Shown here: positions 1 through 8,321 of the stretch, piece after piece
Position numbering within the stretch: the first letter of the stretch is position 1
Layout: the number at the start of each line of letters is the position of its first letter
Assembly: GCA_004556705.1 (NCBI GenBank)
Contig: SFGA01000009.1
Coordinates: 1 to 64,000, forward strand
Source: Ruminococcus sp.
GTDB lineage: Bacteria; Bacillota; Clostridia; Oscillospirales; Acutalibacteraceae
DNA: 64,000 nucleotides
Direction: 5' to 3'
Notes under the pieces: model-generated
Told to the model about the DNA's origin: nothing
The model's input: the letters and a program-made list of their open reading frames with translations, nothing else
Database searches by the model: none
Made by a program: the position numbers and the translations under genes

Positions 1-126
1 TTACTGTTTGTACTAAGTAGTACTTCTTCTATTCCTCTTTCAAGGAATTTCAGGGTTTCCTTTTTCTTAAGTCGTTGTTTAATTTTCAAGGTCCGGTGCC
101 ACCGCTTTTCTCACGGCTGGAAGCAC

Positions 127-155
127 ATTATAGCACTTTCAAAACTCATTGTCAA
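127..155 (-). promoter_or_regulatory. Downstream tandem promoter (P2), probably rRNA operon
   Basis: Minus-strand TTGACA (150-155) and TATAAT (127-132) are separated by exactly 17 bases, a full sigma-A consensus. The transcript would leave the window through a leader with no coding potential, containing a CTTGAAAATTAAACAACG-like stretch of the kind seen before 16S genes. No rRNA is visible in the window itself. Confidence 0.75.
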
Positions 156-231
156 TAGAAATTTTTCAACTTTTTGAAATTTCTTTTTGACGTTTTCGCT
201 TGTGTCCCGTTGTCTTGCGGACAGCTTTGAT

Positions 232-260
232 ATAATATCACAGAGCAAGCCCATTGTCAA
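232..260 (-). promoter_or_regulatory. Upstream tandem promoter (P1), probably rRNA operon
   Basis: On the minus strand a perfect TTGACA (255-260) is followed after 17 bases by TATTAT (232-237). It points leftwards out of the window and is the first of two tandem strong promoters, the arrangement typical of rRNA operons in Firmicutes. The rRNA assignment is inference because the transcribed genes lie outside the window. Confidence 0.7.
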
Positions 261-427
261 CACTTATTTTCAATTTTTTTGCAATTTTTTTCAACTTTTT
301 CATTGCGCCCACACATCTTGTGGTCAAGCTGTTTTCATCCACAATTTCTCCTGTTTTGATACATCGGCAAGTATATTTTTCGCTATCCGTTTAACAATAT
401 AAATAAATAAATTACAGGAGTAATCTT

Positions 428-1135
428 ATGAAAAACTTTTTCAACTTTAATAAGCAATTCAAGCTGCTTTGTATTTTGCTTACAGCAATTCTCTTATTCG
501 GCTCAATTACATTATATCAAAATCGCCGTATAAACGAGGTCAAAGCTTCGCAGGTACTTTCCCGTCTCGGCTCAAGGGGCGAGGAGGTTCGCAAAATTCA
601 GCAAAAGCTCAAAAATTGGGGATACTACTCCGGAGGCGTTGACGGAATATACGGAACTCAAACGCAAAACGCCGTAAAAAGCTTTCAGCGAAAGAACGGA
701 TTGACCGCAGACGGAATAGCCGGCAAGGACACGCTCAACGCTATGGGCATTTCGAGCAGCTCGTCCTCTTCGGGCAAATTCACAAGCAACGACGTATATC
801 TTTTAGCAAAGGTAATAGCCGCAGAAGCGAGAGGAGAAAGCTACACGGGTCAGGTTGCCGTCGGTGCAGTCGTATTAAACAGAGTAGAACACTCATCGTT
901 TCCCGACAGCATTTCTGGTGTTGTTTACCAAGCCGGTGCTTTTTCGTGTGTTACCGACAGCAACTGGAAGGTGGAGCCGACCGACACGGCAAAAAAAGCC
1001 GCCCGAGATGCCATTAACGGATGGGATCCAACGGGCGGTGCCATATACTATTATAATCCTGCAAAAACCTCTAATAAATGGATACGAACAAGACCTGTTA
1101 TCGTAACGATCGGAAGCCACGTTTTTTGCAGTTAG
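428..1135 (+). CDS. sleB: Spore cortex-lytic enzyme SleB
   Basis: Secreted cell-wall hydrolase of the SleB family, a lytic transglycosylase that degrades spore cortex during germination. A hydrophobic export or anchor segment lies at about residues 13-30. A peptidoglycan-binding repeat (VDGIYGTQTQNAVKSFQ) covers 48-106, a serine-rich linker 108-117, and the hydrolase_2 domain 120-235. The catalytic glutamate is probably E132 in AEARGE. Start ATG 428 follows AGGAG. Its stop lies one base from that of the convergent CAP gene, with no terminator between. The 235-residue length fits single-PG-repeat SleB proteins. It implies sporulation. Family membership is clear; the exact role (SleB versus a vegetative paralogue) is inferred. 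Confidence 0.9.
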   Translation: MKNFFNFNKQFKLLCILLTAILLFGSITLYQNRRINEVKASQVLSRLGSRGEEVRKIQQKLKNWGYYSGGVDGIYGTQTQNAVKSFQRKNGLTADGIAGKDTLNAMGISSSSSSSGKFTSNDVYLLAKVIAAEARGESYTGQVAVGAVVLNRVEHSSFPDSISGVVYQAGAFSCVTDSNWKVEPTDTAKKAARDAINGWDPTGGAIYYYNPAKTSNKWIRTRPVIVTIGSHVFCS

Positions 1136-1136
1136 C

Positions 1137-1811
1137 TTATCCTATAAAAAACTGCGTCCAATATCGAACTCCGTCAAGCTCATAGCAGCCGAAGCCCGCT
1201 TGTGTGAATTCATCGGACAAGATATTGGCTCTGTGTCCCGGAGAATCCATCCACGCCGCAACGGTAGCGGATGCCGTCCTTGTACCGTAAGCAATATTCT
1301 CTCCGCAGGTCATATAATCCACGGTAACTGCGGTAAAGCACATAGTGCCGTCGGGCCTTTGGTGTGAAAACCAATCATCTCTTGAAATTTCTTCTGCTCT
1401 GACAGCGGCATTGGCACAAAGAGTTTTGTTGAGCGTAAGGTCGGGCTTTCCGTTGGCACGACGCTGCTGATTGCACAGTTCAAGCATTTCGCTTTCAAAG
1501 CCCGTAATTGCTTTCGGCGGGGTTGCTGCCTGCGGCTTGGGAGCTTGAGTTGGTGCTTTCGTTGCCGCTTGCGTCGGTTTTTGAGTCGGCTTTTGAGTCT
1601 GAGGTACAGCCTTAGTAGGTGCCTGCGTTTGCGGTGCTTCTGTTGTCGGCTCTTGAGTTGTACTTTCCGCTTCGGTCTGCGATTGAGCCTCCGTCACTTC
1701 AGCCGTGCTGCTCATTTCATCGGCCGTCGGCTCGTCGACATTTTTCTTTGAGCAGGAAGAAAAGGCAAGGCATAAAGCCAACACCGTAATTACTGCAATT
1801 ATCTTTTTCAT
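1137..1811 (-). CDS. CAP-domain (SCP/PR-1) lipoprotein
   Basis: Surface lipoprotein. The signal peptide ends in a lipobox-like AFSSC with the lipidated cysteine at residue 20. A Thr/Pro/Gln/Ala-rich spacer (about 25-98) resembles a cell-wall-crossing linker. The C-terminal CAP domain (about 102-224) shows the family blocks SHQRPDG, CGENIAYG and PGHRANIL. CAP proteins of this YkwD type are common in sporulating Firmicutes, but their biochemical activity is mostly unknown. The gene is convergent with sleB, and the two stops are one base apart. The ribosome binding site is weak. Membership is solid; function is not assigned. Confidence 0.85.
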   Translation of the reverse strand: MKKIIAVITVLALCLAFSSCSKKNVDEPTADEMSSTAEVTEAQSQTEAESTTQEPTTEAPQTQAPTKAVPQTQKPTQKPTQAATKAPTQAPKPQAATPPKAITGFESEMLELCNQQRRANGKPDLTLNKTLCANAAVRAEEISRDDWFSHQRPDGTMCFTAVTVDYMTCGENIAYGTRTASATVAAWMDSPGHRANILSDEFTQAGFGCYELDGVRYWTQFFIG

Positions 1812-1860
1812 ATTATTACCAATTCAATTTTAGCATTTTACTATATATAATGCAAACAAA

Positions 1861-1902
1861 AAATCCGAAACGGTAAGGCTCAATGCTACCGCTTCGGATT
1901 TT
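1861..1902 (-). terminator. Rho-independent terminator
   Basis: Inverted repeat AAATCCGAA(A)CGGTA / TACCG(C)TTCGGATTT, T-rich on the minus strand, directly after the membrane gene that ends at 1912. Confidence 0.75.
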
Positions 1903-1911
1903 AATTTAATT

Positions 1912-2487
1912 TTACTGCATTGCGCCTATCAAAGACGGCAAAAACGTTGCGTAAATCGACGGTACGGCAAGAGAAAACGCTATCGAGGTAAGGAAGGTTA
2001 TTCCCCACCTTTCAAGGAACGCTCCGCAATAGAGTACCGCAAAAATCGGTGCTGCAAGTATTTTCAAAACAATGTTAGTGTTTTTACCGTAAATCAGCTC
2101 ACGCAAGGTCAATGCGTCCTCAATCTGCGGAAAGAGGTTTGTAAGCATTGAAATTCCGAGCCAAAGGAACACAAAATTCAGTATATGCACTATTCCTTTA
2201 TTATAGGTAAAAAACTCGCCGAGAAAATACACATTCATTGAGCCTACCGATACAAAAACCAAGCCTAATATAAGGTTAAAGAGAAACGGGAAGAAGCAAA
2301 CGCCGAAGCTGACACTTCTTTTTTTAATTATTTCGTGCTCGACATGACCGCAAAGCTCGGTTGCGGTAAGATAGCGTCCGTCCTCAATAAGCACCTCATA
2401 CACCCGGCATGAAAGCTGCTCAAAAAAGCCCTTCATATATGCGCCGACAAATGTAAGATATTTTACTATTATATATACCGTTGTCAT
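1912..2487 (-). CDS. Polytopic membrane protein of unknown function
   Basis: A 191-residue protein with an N-terminal soluble part (about 1-55) and four to five hydrophobic segments after residue 60. I recognise no family. Its ATG overlaps the TGA of the upstream TPR gene (ATGA), so the two are translationally coupled and probably work together. Translation could also begin at the internal ATG at residue 18 (MKGFFEQL), but the ATGA overlap favours the first ATG. A terminator follows. No catalytic motif is obvious. Confidence 0.7.
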   Translation of the reverse strand: MTTVYIIVKYLTFVGAYMKGFFEQLSCRVYEVLIEDGRYLTATELCGHVEHEIIKKRSVSFGVCFFPFLFNLILGLVFVSVGSMNVYFLGEFFTYNKGIVHILNFVFLWLGISMLTNLFPQIEDALTLRELIYGKNTNIVLKILAAPIFAVLYCGAFLERWGITFLTSIAFSLAVPSIYATFLPSLIGAMQ

Positions 2488-3935
2488 TCTACGTCAAAAT
2501 CTCCTTCCTTGAGAATGCTGTCAAGGGTGATTTTTCCGTCCTTGTAATCCTTGACTTCGTCGCTGACTGCCATACCGTTTTGAGCAAAAATCTTCTCAAC
2601 CTCGGTATAGCCCTCATTATTACCCGTTGCCGCATAGCAAAGGGCAAGGGTATCAAGCACCTGAATAGAATAATTGTACTGTTCATACGCCGACTTGGCA
2701 GCTGTGCAAGCGTTGTCATACTCTCCGAGTGCAAGGCAGGAAAGTGCGGTTTGTCTGTAATATTCAAATGAATAGTCGTCCTTTTCAAGCACCTTGTTTT
2801 TACAAATCGCTATGCTATCCTCGTATTTTCCCTGAATACGCAACGAGGTAGCCATTGCAACATCAGCATAAGCATCCTCGGCATTGACCTCTTTAAGGAA
2901 TGTGCAATAGTCCGTAACATCCTTTTGTGCTTTGACATAGAGATCTCCGAGCATAGGACCGTAAAGCCAAGTCATTTCGGGATAACCGTTCTTTATTTCC
3001 TCAAGAAAGCCGATCTGTGTTTCGGCAGGCTGACTGCTTATTGCCGCAGTATAGAACTTGAAATATGAAATCATCGCCTGACTGTAAGCGTTCGCTTCAA
3101 TGGAATACGCCGCCGTTGTGGTAACAAGTCCGTCCTGTATATCCTCGGCGCTGTAAGTTACGGGCTCAAGAGGCTTGTTTTCAAGAGCCTTCAGCTGTTC
3201 AATTATAGTTTCATACGGAACCTCGGACGGGTCAACCGCCTCTTGCGGAATATTTGAATAAATTATCTCATAGCAGGCGTCCCTTGTTCTTTCGAAAGCA
3301 TTTTTCTCCTCAAAAGTCTTTGCGACGGATTTGAGATGCGGAAGCTTCAGCTCCCAAGACTTAAAGCTTGAGGCATATTGCTCCATATCCTGATAGCCGC
3401 CGATCTTTGAAAGATTGAGAATTGCCCTCTTGTAGACCATCTCGCCTCTGATGCTTTCGTCCTCCATAGTGTCGAAAAGCTTTGAATAATCGGAATGTGC
3501 GGTGAAAAGCATATTTTCCTTTGCAGCCTTTTGAGCGTTCAACGCATCAACATAAACATTCGCATTTCCCGCAAACACATAGCAAGCGTAAAAACTAAAG
3601 CCGATAACTATGAGCATTATTATAATGTTAAGGAAATCAAACGGATAGTGCCTTAACGCCTTTTCACACTCTGCGCAAAAATGAGACTCGGGATCCTTCG
3701 CCGTTCCCCTTTTATTTTCGCCGCAACACTCACAGAGCATATCCTCGGTAAGCTCTTCCTCTTCGTCGGGCTCCGACTCGTTTTCGTTTTCCTCCTCCGA
3801 AGTTTCAGCCTCGGCGGTCGCCTTGTCAAGCTCCTGCTGAAAGGTCTCTTTTAACTCCTCCAGCTCCTTCTTCAAGGCTTCGTCCTCCTGCTCGGGAAAA
3901 ATCCCCTCGAGGTCTTTTTCTTTATTATCTGCCAA
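2484..3935 (-). CDS. Membrane-anchored TPR protein with zinc-ribbon-like N-terminus
   Basis: A 483-residue protein. Residues 1-65 are a very acidic, coiled-coil-like region. Cysteines 68, 70, 71, 87 and 90 (CECCG...CAEC) form a zinc-ribbon-like knuckle. One transmembrane helix lies at about 101-122. The rest is helical with TPR-like repeats, clearest near 380-460 (YRQTALSCLALGEYDNA). The start is TTG at 3935, placed 7 bases after GGGAGG. It overlaps the downstream membrane gene. Such proteins often act as scaffolds, but no role can be assigned here. Confidence 0.75.
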   Translation of the reverse strand: MADNKEKDLEGIFPEQEDEALKKELEELKETFQQELDKATAEAETSEEENENESEPDEEEELTEDMLCECCGENKRGTAKDPESHFCAECEKALRHYPFDFLNIIIMLIVIGFSFYACYVFAGNANVYVDALNAQKAAKENMLFTAHSDYSKLFDTMEDESIRGEMVYKRAILNLSKIGGYQDMEQYASSFKSWELKLPHLKSVAKTFEEKNAFERTRDACYEIIYSNIPQEAVDPSEVPYETIIEQLKALENKPLEPVTYSAEDIQDGLVTTTAAYSIEANAYSQAMISYFKFYTAAISSQPAETQIGFLEEIKNGYPEMTWLYGPMLGDLYVKAQKDVTDYCTFLKEVNAEDAYADVAMATSLRIQGKYEDSIAICKNKVLEKDDYSFEYYRQTALSCLALGEYDNACTAAKSAYEQYNYSIQVLDTLALCYAATGNNEGYTEVEKIFAQNGMAVSDEVKDYKDGKITLDSILKEGDFDVE

Positions 3936-4031
3936 GAATATGCCTCCCTCAATTTATATAATAGATAGATTTTATCATTATTTTAATGTCAATTCAAATA
4001 CAATCGTGTATTGTTACAGATTATTTACAAA

Positions 4032-4445
4032 TTACAATGCCATTATCAGCGTACCGATAGTGATAAACGCCGTGCCGACCGCCGATTTCACGGTGAATTT
4101 CTCATGCAGGAAAATAAATGCCAGCACAAGCGTAAAAAGTATGCTCAATTTGTCAATCGGTACGACCTTTGAAACCTCGCCGAGCTGCAACGCCTTGTAA
4201 TAGCACAGCCACGATGCACCCGTCGCAAGTCCCGAAAGGATAAGAAATATCCAGCTTTTACGGTCAATTCCCGACAATCCGCTTTGCGTATGCGTAATAA
4301 ACACCATAACCCATGCCATAAGCACAACGACAACCGTTCTGATTGCGGTTGCAAGGGTTGAGTCAACGTTTTGTATGCCCGCCTTTGCGAAAATTGAGGT
4401 CAATGCCGCAAATACTGCGGACAAAACAGCTAATATTGCCCACAT
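4032..4445 (-). CDS. Small single-EamA-domain transporter (COG2510-like)
   Basis: A 137-residue integral membrane protein made of one EamA unit with about five helices. The typical ends are MWAILAVLSAVFAALTSIFA at the N-terminus and a closing LHEKFTVKSAVGTAFITIG. Single-domain EamA proteins are thought to dimerise into a drug/metabolite-type exporter. The substrate is unknown. It is a lone gene with AAGAAGG upstream of its ATG. Confidence 0.8.
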   Translation of the reverse strand: MWAILAVLSAVFAALTSIFAKAGIQNVDSTLATAIRTVVVVLMAWVMVFITHTQSGLSGIDRKSWIFLILSGLATGASWLCYYKALQLGEVSKVVPIDKLSILFTLVLAFIFLHEKFTVKSAVGTAFITIGTLIMAL

Positions 4446-4542
4446 ATTAAAGCCTTCTTTTTATATTGTAATTGTATTCATTTTACCACAACAAGCATAA
4501 TAAAGCAAGCGACGTAAATTTGCTTTCCGATTATAAAAGAAA

Positions 4543-4564
4543 AGACTCAACTGCTGTTGAGCCT
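4543..4564 (-). terminator. Rho-independent terminator
   Basis: GACTCAAC-TGCT-GTTGAGCC hairpin with a T-rich minus-strand tail, placed just after the truncated ferredoxin-like gene. Confidence 0.65.
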
Positions 4565-4591
4565 TTCTTCGGTTATAAATATGAGCTTAAT

Positions 4592-4831
4592 TTACTTGCT
4601 GCTTGCAATAGCCTGATCTATAAGCTTGTTGAGCTTCTCCGACTGCTCGGGGCAGGAATAGCAGTTCAAGCCCGGCACGCACACCGCCTTACCCTTGCCC
4701 TGATAAATTCCGCCCTTAATAAAATTCGGCAGATGTATATTTGTAAGCAGTGTTGCCGCCGCTTGAATCCAGCCACGAAAATGGCTAAGCTGCTTTGAAA
4801 ATTTGTTATTATTTTTATCCAATTCCGACAC
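4592..4831 (-). pseudogene. Truncated 4Fe-4S (NapH/NosR-like) membrane protein N-terminus
   Basis: A 79-codon reading frame with a GTG start that overlaps the preceding CXXC gene by 17 bases. Residues about 19-61, including RGWIQAAATLLTNI and CVPGLNCYSCP, match the opening of membrane-bound 4Fe-4S proteins related to NapH/NosR. In those proteins this segment is followed by about 200 residues of helices and ferredoxin motifs. Here it is followed only by a hydrophilic tail and a stop, then a terminator. I read it as a decayed or sharply truncated remnant, though a functional miniature form cannot be excluded. Confidence 0.55.
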
Positions 4832-4979
4832 AATCCAAGCACAATCTTAAAGCCTTGCTCAATACCGTATCAGCCTCGCCACGCATAGCGCCGAAGCACA
4901 GCATAACTATGCCGACTATTAACAACAACCCTTGAAATATAGCCTTTTTAGCTCTTAACAAACTGAACACTCCCTTCAT
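4815..4979 (-). CDS. Small CD1871A-type CXXC membrane protein
   Basis: A 54-codon gene. One transmembrane helix (about residues 14-31) is followed by RGEADTVLSKAL and the C-terminal motif CLDCVGIG. This pattern matches the CD1871A family of CXXC proteins, which usually sits beside a 4Fe-4S membrane protein, as here. A better ribosome site (AAGGGAG, 8 bases before TTG 4961) suggests that the real start may be that TTG, giving 48 residues. The role is unknown; a redox or metal-cluster assembly link is inferred only from the partner. Confidence 0.6.
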   Translation of the reverse strand: MKGVFSLLRAKKAIFQGLLLIVGIVMLCFGAMRGEADTVLSKALRLCLDCVGIG

Positions 4980-5119
4980 TTTATCCGCATTATATCACAC
5001 CCGACATAAAATCCTTGTTAAGAAAATGGGAAAATGAAAATTTTTAATATAAATATCTTATGGCAAAAGCTTCTTTAATTATTTTTCTTGGTATGTTATA
5101 ATTCATAATAAAAAAACAA

Positions 5120-5158
5120 AAAGCTGTTACACTCGATTTCAAAGAGTGTAACAGCTTT
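5120..5158. terminator. Strong bidirectional terminator
   Basis: A perfect 15-bp stem (AAAGCTGTTACACTC and its complement) with a 9-base loop. On the minus strand it is followed by a T-rich tract after the EamA gene ending at 5182. Confidence 0.85.
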
Positions 5159-5181
5159 CATTTTAAAAGTTAGTTTAATTA

Positions 5182-6081
5182 TTATATCTTTACCTTTTCT
5201 TTTTTCAAAAAGCTAAGCTTTGTTTCATTGATAACAATTCCTATAAACATTACCACGAAGCCGCAGACAATTCTCGGTGTAATGTGCTCGTCGGGATAGA
5301 ACAAAATCGAAAACAGTACGCCGAACACCGCTTCGCAGCTCAAAATCAATGAGCTTGAGCTTGCGGAAGCATATTTCACGCCCACGTTCATAAGCAAAAA
5401 CGCCAGCGTTGTCGCAAACACCGAAACATACGCAAGTGAGCCTATCGCCGAGAGCGAAATGCTCGCAGGAGCTTCTTCGAAAAGCAAAAATCCCGCAAAG
5501 CATATTATAAACGCCGCAAAGAACTGAAATGCCGTGTAAAGTATGACATCCATATCCTTGCCCCAAAGCTCAACGGCAACTATCTGTAAGGCGTAAAAAA
5601 TACCGCAGATAAGCGTCATTCCGTCGCCCATAAAATTAAAGCCTATATCGTCCGAGCCGAGCGAAACAAGTCCTATTCCCGTAAGGCAAACCACAGCCGC
5701 TACAAGATTAAATTTGTCGGGTGCTTTCTTGGTAACTCCCCAGAAAAAAAACGGCACAAGAATGCAATAAAACGTTGTCAAAAAAGCGTTTTTGCTCGGC
5801 GTGGTATATTGTAATCCGATAGTCTGCGTTATGTAAGCGAGGGCAAGAAACACGCCCGTTATACCGCCTGCCCACAGATATTTTTTATTAAGCTTCTTCC
5901 AATTCTTACAGCCGACAAGAAAAAGCAACAGCGCACCCACTAAAAAGCGTATGCTCAAAATAAAATAGAGTGGCATTTCATCAAGCGTATTTTTAAGTAT
6001 AAAAAATGAGCTGCCCCATATTATCGTGCTGATAAAGAGCATTGCTTTGGCAATCAGGCTCATATTTTTTGGTTTAGTCAT
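5182..6081 (-). CDS. DMT-superfamily EamA transporter
   Basis: A 299-residue inner-membrane exporter with ten predicted helices in two EamA repeats (about 10-140 and 150-285). The first repeat has the typical IIWGSSFFILKNT opening. The family exports amino acids, nucleosides or other small metabolites; the substrate here cannot be told. Start ATG 6081 follows GGAGG, and a strong terminator lies just beyond the stop. Confidence 0.9.
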   Translation of the reverse strand: MTKPKNMSLIAKAMLFISTIIWGSSFFILKNTLDEMPLYFILSIRFLVGALLLFLVGCKNWKKLNKKYLWAGGITGVFLALAYITQTIGLQYTTPSKNAFLTTFYCILVPFFFWGVTKKAPDKFNLVAAVVCLTGIGLVSLGSDDIGFNFMGDGMTLICGIFYALQIVAVELWGKDMDVILYTAFQFFAAFIICFAGFLLFEEAPASISLSAIGSLAYVSVFATTLAFLLMNVGVKYASASSSSLILSCEAVFGVLFSILFYPDEHITPRIVCGFVVMFIGIVINETKLSFLKKEKVKI

Positions 6082-6139
6082 AATTCCTCCGAAAAACTTA
6101 GTAGTTATATTGTTAAGCTATTGAAAAATATAAAATAAA

Positions 6140-6514
6140 TTAAATGACAAAGCTGTACAGCTCTCCCTCCACAAAAGTAAGCTCTCCTTTTTGGCCCACT
6201 TCAAGACCGTCATACATCTCTTGCGGAACATTCAGCTTTATTTGCTCATTTTTGTCGGTTACAAAAACAGCCGTATATACATCTACAGCTTTAGGATACT
6301 TACCGCCTATCATCATCGCACTGCAGCTCAAATCAACTATTTCAGCATTAAAAGTTGATGTTTCAAACTCTGTTCTGATTTTAAATTTATTTGCCGTAGC
6401 AATTTTCGTTTCGTCGTCTCCCTTTTTGACTTGCTTTACTACATGAGCGATATAATAACCGGTAAGCGCAATTATTACACAAATGCAAAAACCGATACAA
6501 ATAAAGAAATCCAT
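6140..6514 (-). CDS. DUF2500-like membrane-anchored protein
   Basis: A 124-residue protein with one N-terminal helix (about 3-23) and a beta-rich external domain. The C-terminal pattern (KLNVPQEMYDGLEVGQKGELTF) resembles the DUF2500 family, in which a V/P..Y..L..GD.G.L.F motif closes the domain. The function is unknown. AAAGGAG precedes the ATG. Confidence 0.6.
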   Translation of the reverse strand: MDFFICIGFCICVIIALTGYYIAHVVKQVKKGDDETKIATANKFKIRTEFETSTFNAEIVDLSCSAMMIGGKYPKAVDVYTAVFVTDKNEQIKLNVPQEMYDGLEVGQKGELTFVEGELYSFVI

Positions 6515-6560
6515 ATAGTCTCCTTTAGCCGCGCTTAAATTTCATTAGGTTACCACATAA

Positions 6561-6596
6561 AAAGAAAAATCCCAGTTGCTAAACGCAATTGGGATT
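6561..6596 (-). terminator. Terminator of the tRNA operon
   Basis: A 12-bp stem AATCCCAGTTGC / GCAATTGGGATT with a T-rich minus-strand tail, 3 bases after the tRNA-Cys CCA. Confidence 0.85.
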
Positions 6597-6599
6597 CGT

Positions 6600-6674
6600 T
6601 GGAGGCGACACCCAGATTTGAACTGGGGAATCGGAGTTTTGCAGACTCGTGCCTTACCACTTGGCTATGTCGCC
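6600..6674 (-). tRNA. tRNA-Cys (GCA)
   Basis: Cloverleaf with acceptor GGCGACA/TGTCGCC. The anticodon loop CTGCAAA reads GCA. CCA is encoded. Last gene of the tRNA operon. Confidence 0.95.
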
Positions 6675-6729
6675 TTATGTTTGGTGTCATTGGTAAAAAA
6701 TAAGGACGCTTAGGATTTTAAGCGTCCTT

Positions 6730-6805
6730 TGGAGCGGATGACGAGGCTCGAACTCGCTACCTCCACCTTGGCAAGGTGGCGCTCTACCGGATGAGCTACA
6801 TCCGC
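6730..6805 (-). tRNA. tRNA-Gly (GCC)
   Basis: Acceptor GCGGATG/CATCCGC. Anticodon loop TTGCCAA within a CCACC/GGTGG stem reads GCC. CCA is encoded. Confidence 0.95.
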
Positions 6806-6811
6806 ATTTTA

Positions 6812-6887
<76 letters not shown>

Positions 6888-6895
6888 ATTTTTTA

Positions 6896-6972
6896 TGGCG
6901 ACCCGGATCGGGCTCGAACCGACGACCTCCAGCGTGACAGGCTGGCGTTCTAACCAACTGAACTACCGGGCC
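6896..6972 (-). tRNA. tRNA-Asp (GTC)
   Basis: Acceptor GGCCCGG. Anticodon loop CTGTCAC within CCAGC/GCTGG reads GTC, with discriminator G. CCA is encoded. Confidence 0.95.
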
Positions 6973-6979
6973 ATAAAAG

Positions 6980-7055
6980 TGGTGGGAACAATAGGGCTCG
7001 AACCTATGACCCTCTGCTTGTAAGGCAGATGCTCTCCCAGCTGAGCTATGCTCCC
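6980..7055 (-). tRNA. tRNA-Val (TAC)
   Basis: Acceptor GGGAGCA. Anticodon loop TTACAAG reads TAC. CCA is encoded. First gene of the five-tRNA operon. Confidence 0.95.
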
Positions 7056-7085
7056 ACATGCGCCGTTTCGTCTGACGGCTGAATA

Positions 7086-7114
7086 AGAATACCACAATTA
7101 TTCTCGGTTGTCAA
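7086..7114 (-). promoter_or_regulatory. Promoter of the tRNA operon
   Basis: Minus-strand TTGACA (7109-7114), 17 bases, TATTCT (7086-7091), about 30 bases before tRNA-Val. Confidence 0.75.
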
Positions 7115-7214
7115 CTAAAAACGCAAAAAAATTTTAGAATTTTTTCATTTTTTTATTTCACCACTATATATTGTGTTCCTGCTGCTTTTAGTATCTATTT
7201 TTGATAATTTAGCG

Positions 7215-7243
7215 TTTACTTTCACTCTTTAACGTGCTAAAAT
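7215..7243 (+). promoter_or_regulatory. Promoter of the yerC-type operon
   Basis: TTTACT (7215-7220), 17 bases, TAAAAT (7238-7243), about 30 bases before the ATG at 7274. Confidence 0.55.
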
Positions 7244-7273
7244 AATAAACAGATAAAACTTTTGGAGGCAGCT

Positions 7274-7570
7274 ATGAACGATAAAATTCACAATGAGCGC
7301 ACGGATTTCTTATTCGACTGTATTTTATCATTAAAGACGAAAGAGGAATGCTACAACTTCTTTGAGGATCTTTGCACAATGAATGAGCTTCAGTCAATCG
7401 TACAAAGAATCGTCGTTGCTAAAATGCTCTCGGAAAATCAGATTTACACAAAGATAGTGGAAGAAACAGGTGCTTCTACCGCCACAATCAGCCGTGTAAA
7501 CCGTTCGTTGCAATACGGCTGTAACGGTTATGAGGAAATTTTCAACCGTGTTGAAGAGGGCAAGGAGTAA
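7274..7570 (+). CDS. YerC/YecD-family TrpR-like DNA-binding protein
   Basis: A small all-helical protein (98 residues) of the TrpR-related YerC/YecD family. The helix-turn-helix is at about residues 54-78 (IYTKIVEETGASTATISRVN). I start it at ATG 7274, preceded by GGAGG; an upstream in-frame TTG at 7262 would overlap that ribosome site. Ligand and targets are not known. It is the first gene of a tight three-gene operon with a methyltransferase and hslO. Confidence 0.85.
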   Translation: MNDKIHNERTDFLFDCILSLKTKEECYNFFEDLCTMNELQSIVQRIVVAKMLSENQIYTKIVEETGASTATISRVNRSLQYGCNGYEEIFNRVEEGKE

Positions 7571-7571
7571 G

Positions 7572-8321
7572 ATGAGCTATTCTTATTTTGCACAGGTTTA
7601 CGATCTGTTGACCGAAAACGTCGAATACTCCGAAAGAGCCGACTATATTTGCTCTCTGTTGTCCGAAAACGGAATCAACGGAGGGCTTTTGCTTGATTTG
7701 GCTTGCGGCACGGGAAGTATGTCCGTTGAGCTTGCAAAAAGAGGCTTTGAGGTAACAGGCGTTGACTTATCCGAGGAAATGCTCGCTCAGGCGCAGAACA
7801 AAATGTACGCTTCGGGTGAAAGCATATTGTTTCTGTGTCAGGATATGTGCAAATTAGACCTTTACGGAACTATCGACTGTGCAGTTTGTACTCTTGACAG
7901 CCTTAATCATCTAAAAGACGAAAACGCCGTAAAAAAAGCATTTCAAAACGTCGCTCTTTTCCTTGAGGATAACGGGGTTTTCATTTTCGATATGAACACT
8001 CTGTACAAGCACAGGAAAATTCTTGCGGATAATACCTATATATATGAATATGACGATTTATTCTGCGTTTGGCAAAACTCTCTTTGCGAGGATAACGCAA
8101 CAATAAATATCGATCTTGACTTTTTTGAGAAAATCGGCGAAAACACCTACGAACGTTTTTCGGAGAGCTTTCAGGAAAAGGCTTACAGCGACGAAACGAT
8201 AGAAAAATTGCTTAACGAAACAGGCTTCGAGCTTGTTAACAGATATGAAGAAATGACAAGAAACAAACCGACCGAGGTAACTCAAAGGACGGTTTATGTG
8301 GCAAGGAGGCTTCCGAGATGA
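7572..8321 (+). CDS. Class I SAM-dependent methyltransferase
   Basis: A 249-residue Rossmann-fold methyltransferase. Motif I LLLDLACGTGSMSVELAKRG (about residues 37-56) binds S-adenosylmethionine, followed by an acidic VTGVDLSEEML. The central YDVCTLDSLNHL-like segment reads CAVCTLDSLNHL here. Start ATG 7572 lies 4 bases after AAGGAG, immediately past the yerC stop. Its last codons overlap hslO by four bases (ATGA). The substrate is unknown; small-molecule and protein targets are both possible for this subgroup. Confidence 0.85.
   Translation: MSYSYFAQVYDLLTENVEYSERADYICSLLSENGINGGLLLDLACGTGSMSVELAKRGFEVTGVDLSEEMLAQAQNKMYASGESILFLCQDMCKLDLYGTIDCAVCTLDSLNHLKDENAVKKAFQNVALFLEDNGVFIFDMNTLYKHRKILADNTYIYEYDDLFCVWQNSLCEDNATINIDLDFFEKIGENTYERFSESFQEKAYSDETIEKLLNETGFELVNRYEEMTRNKPTEVTQRTVYVARRLPR

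Noticed and set aside
1133..1139. Overlap or fusion between sleB and the CAP gene.
   Set aside because: The stops are one base apart and convergent; both genes are complete, so it is only tight packing.
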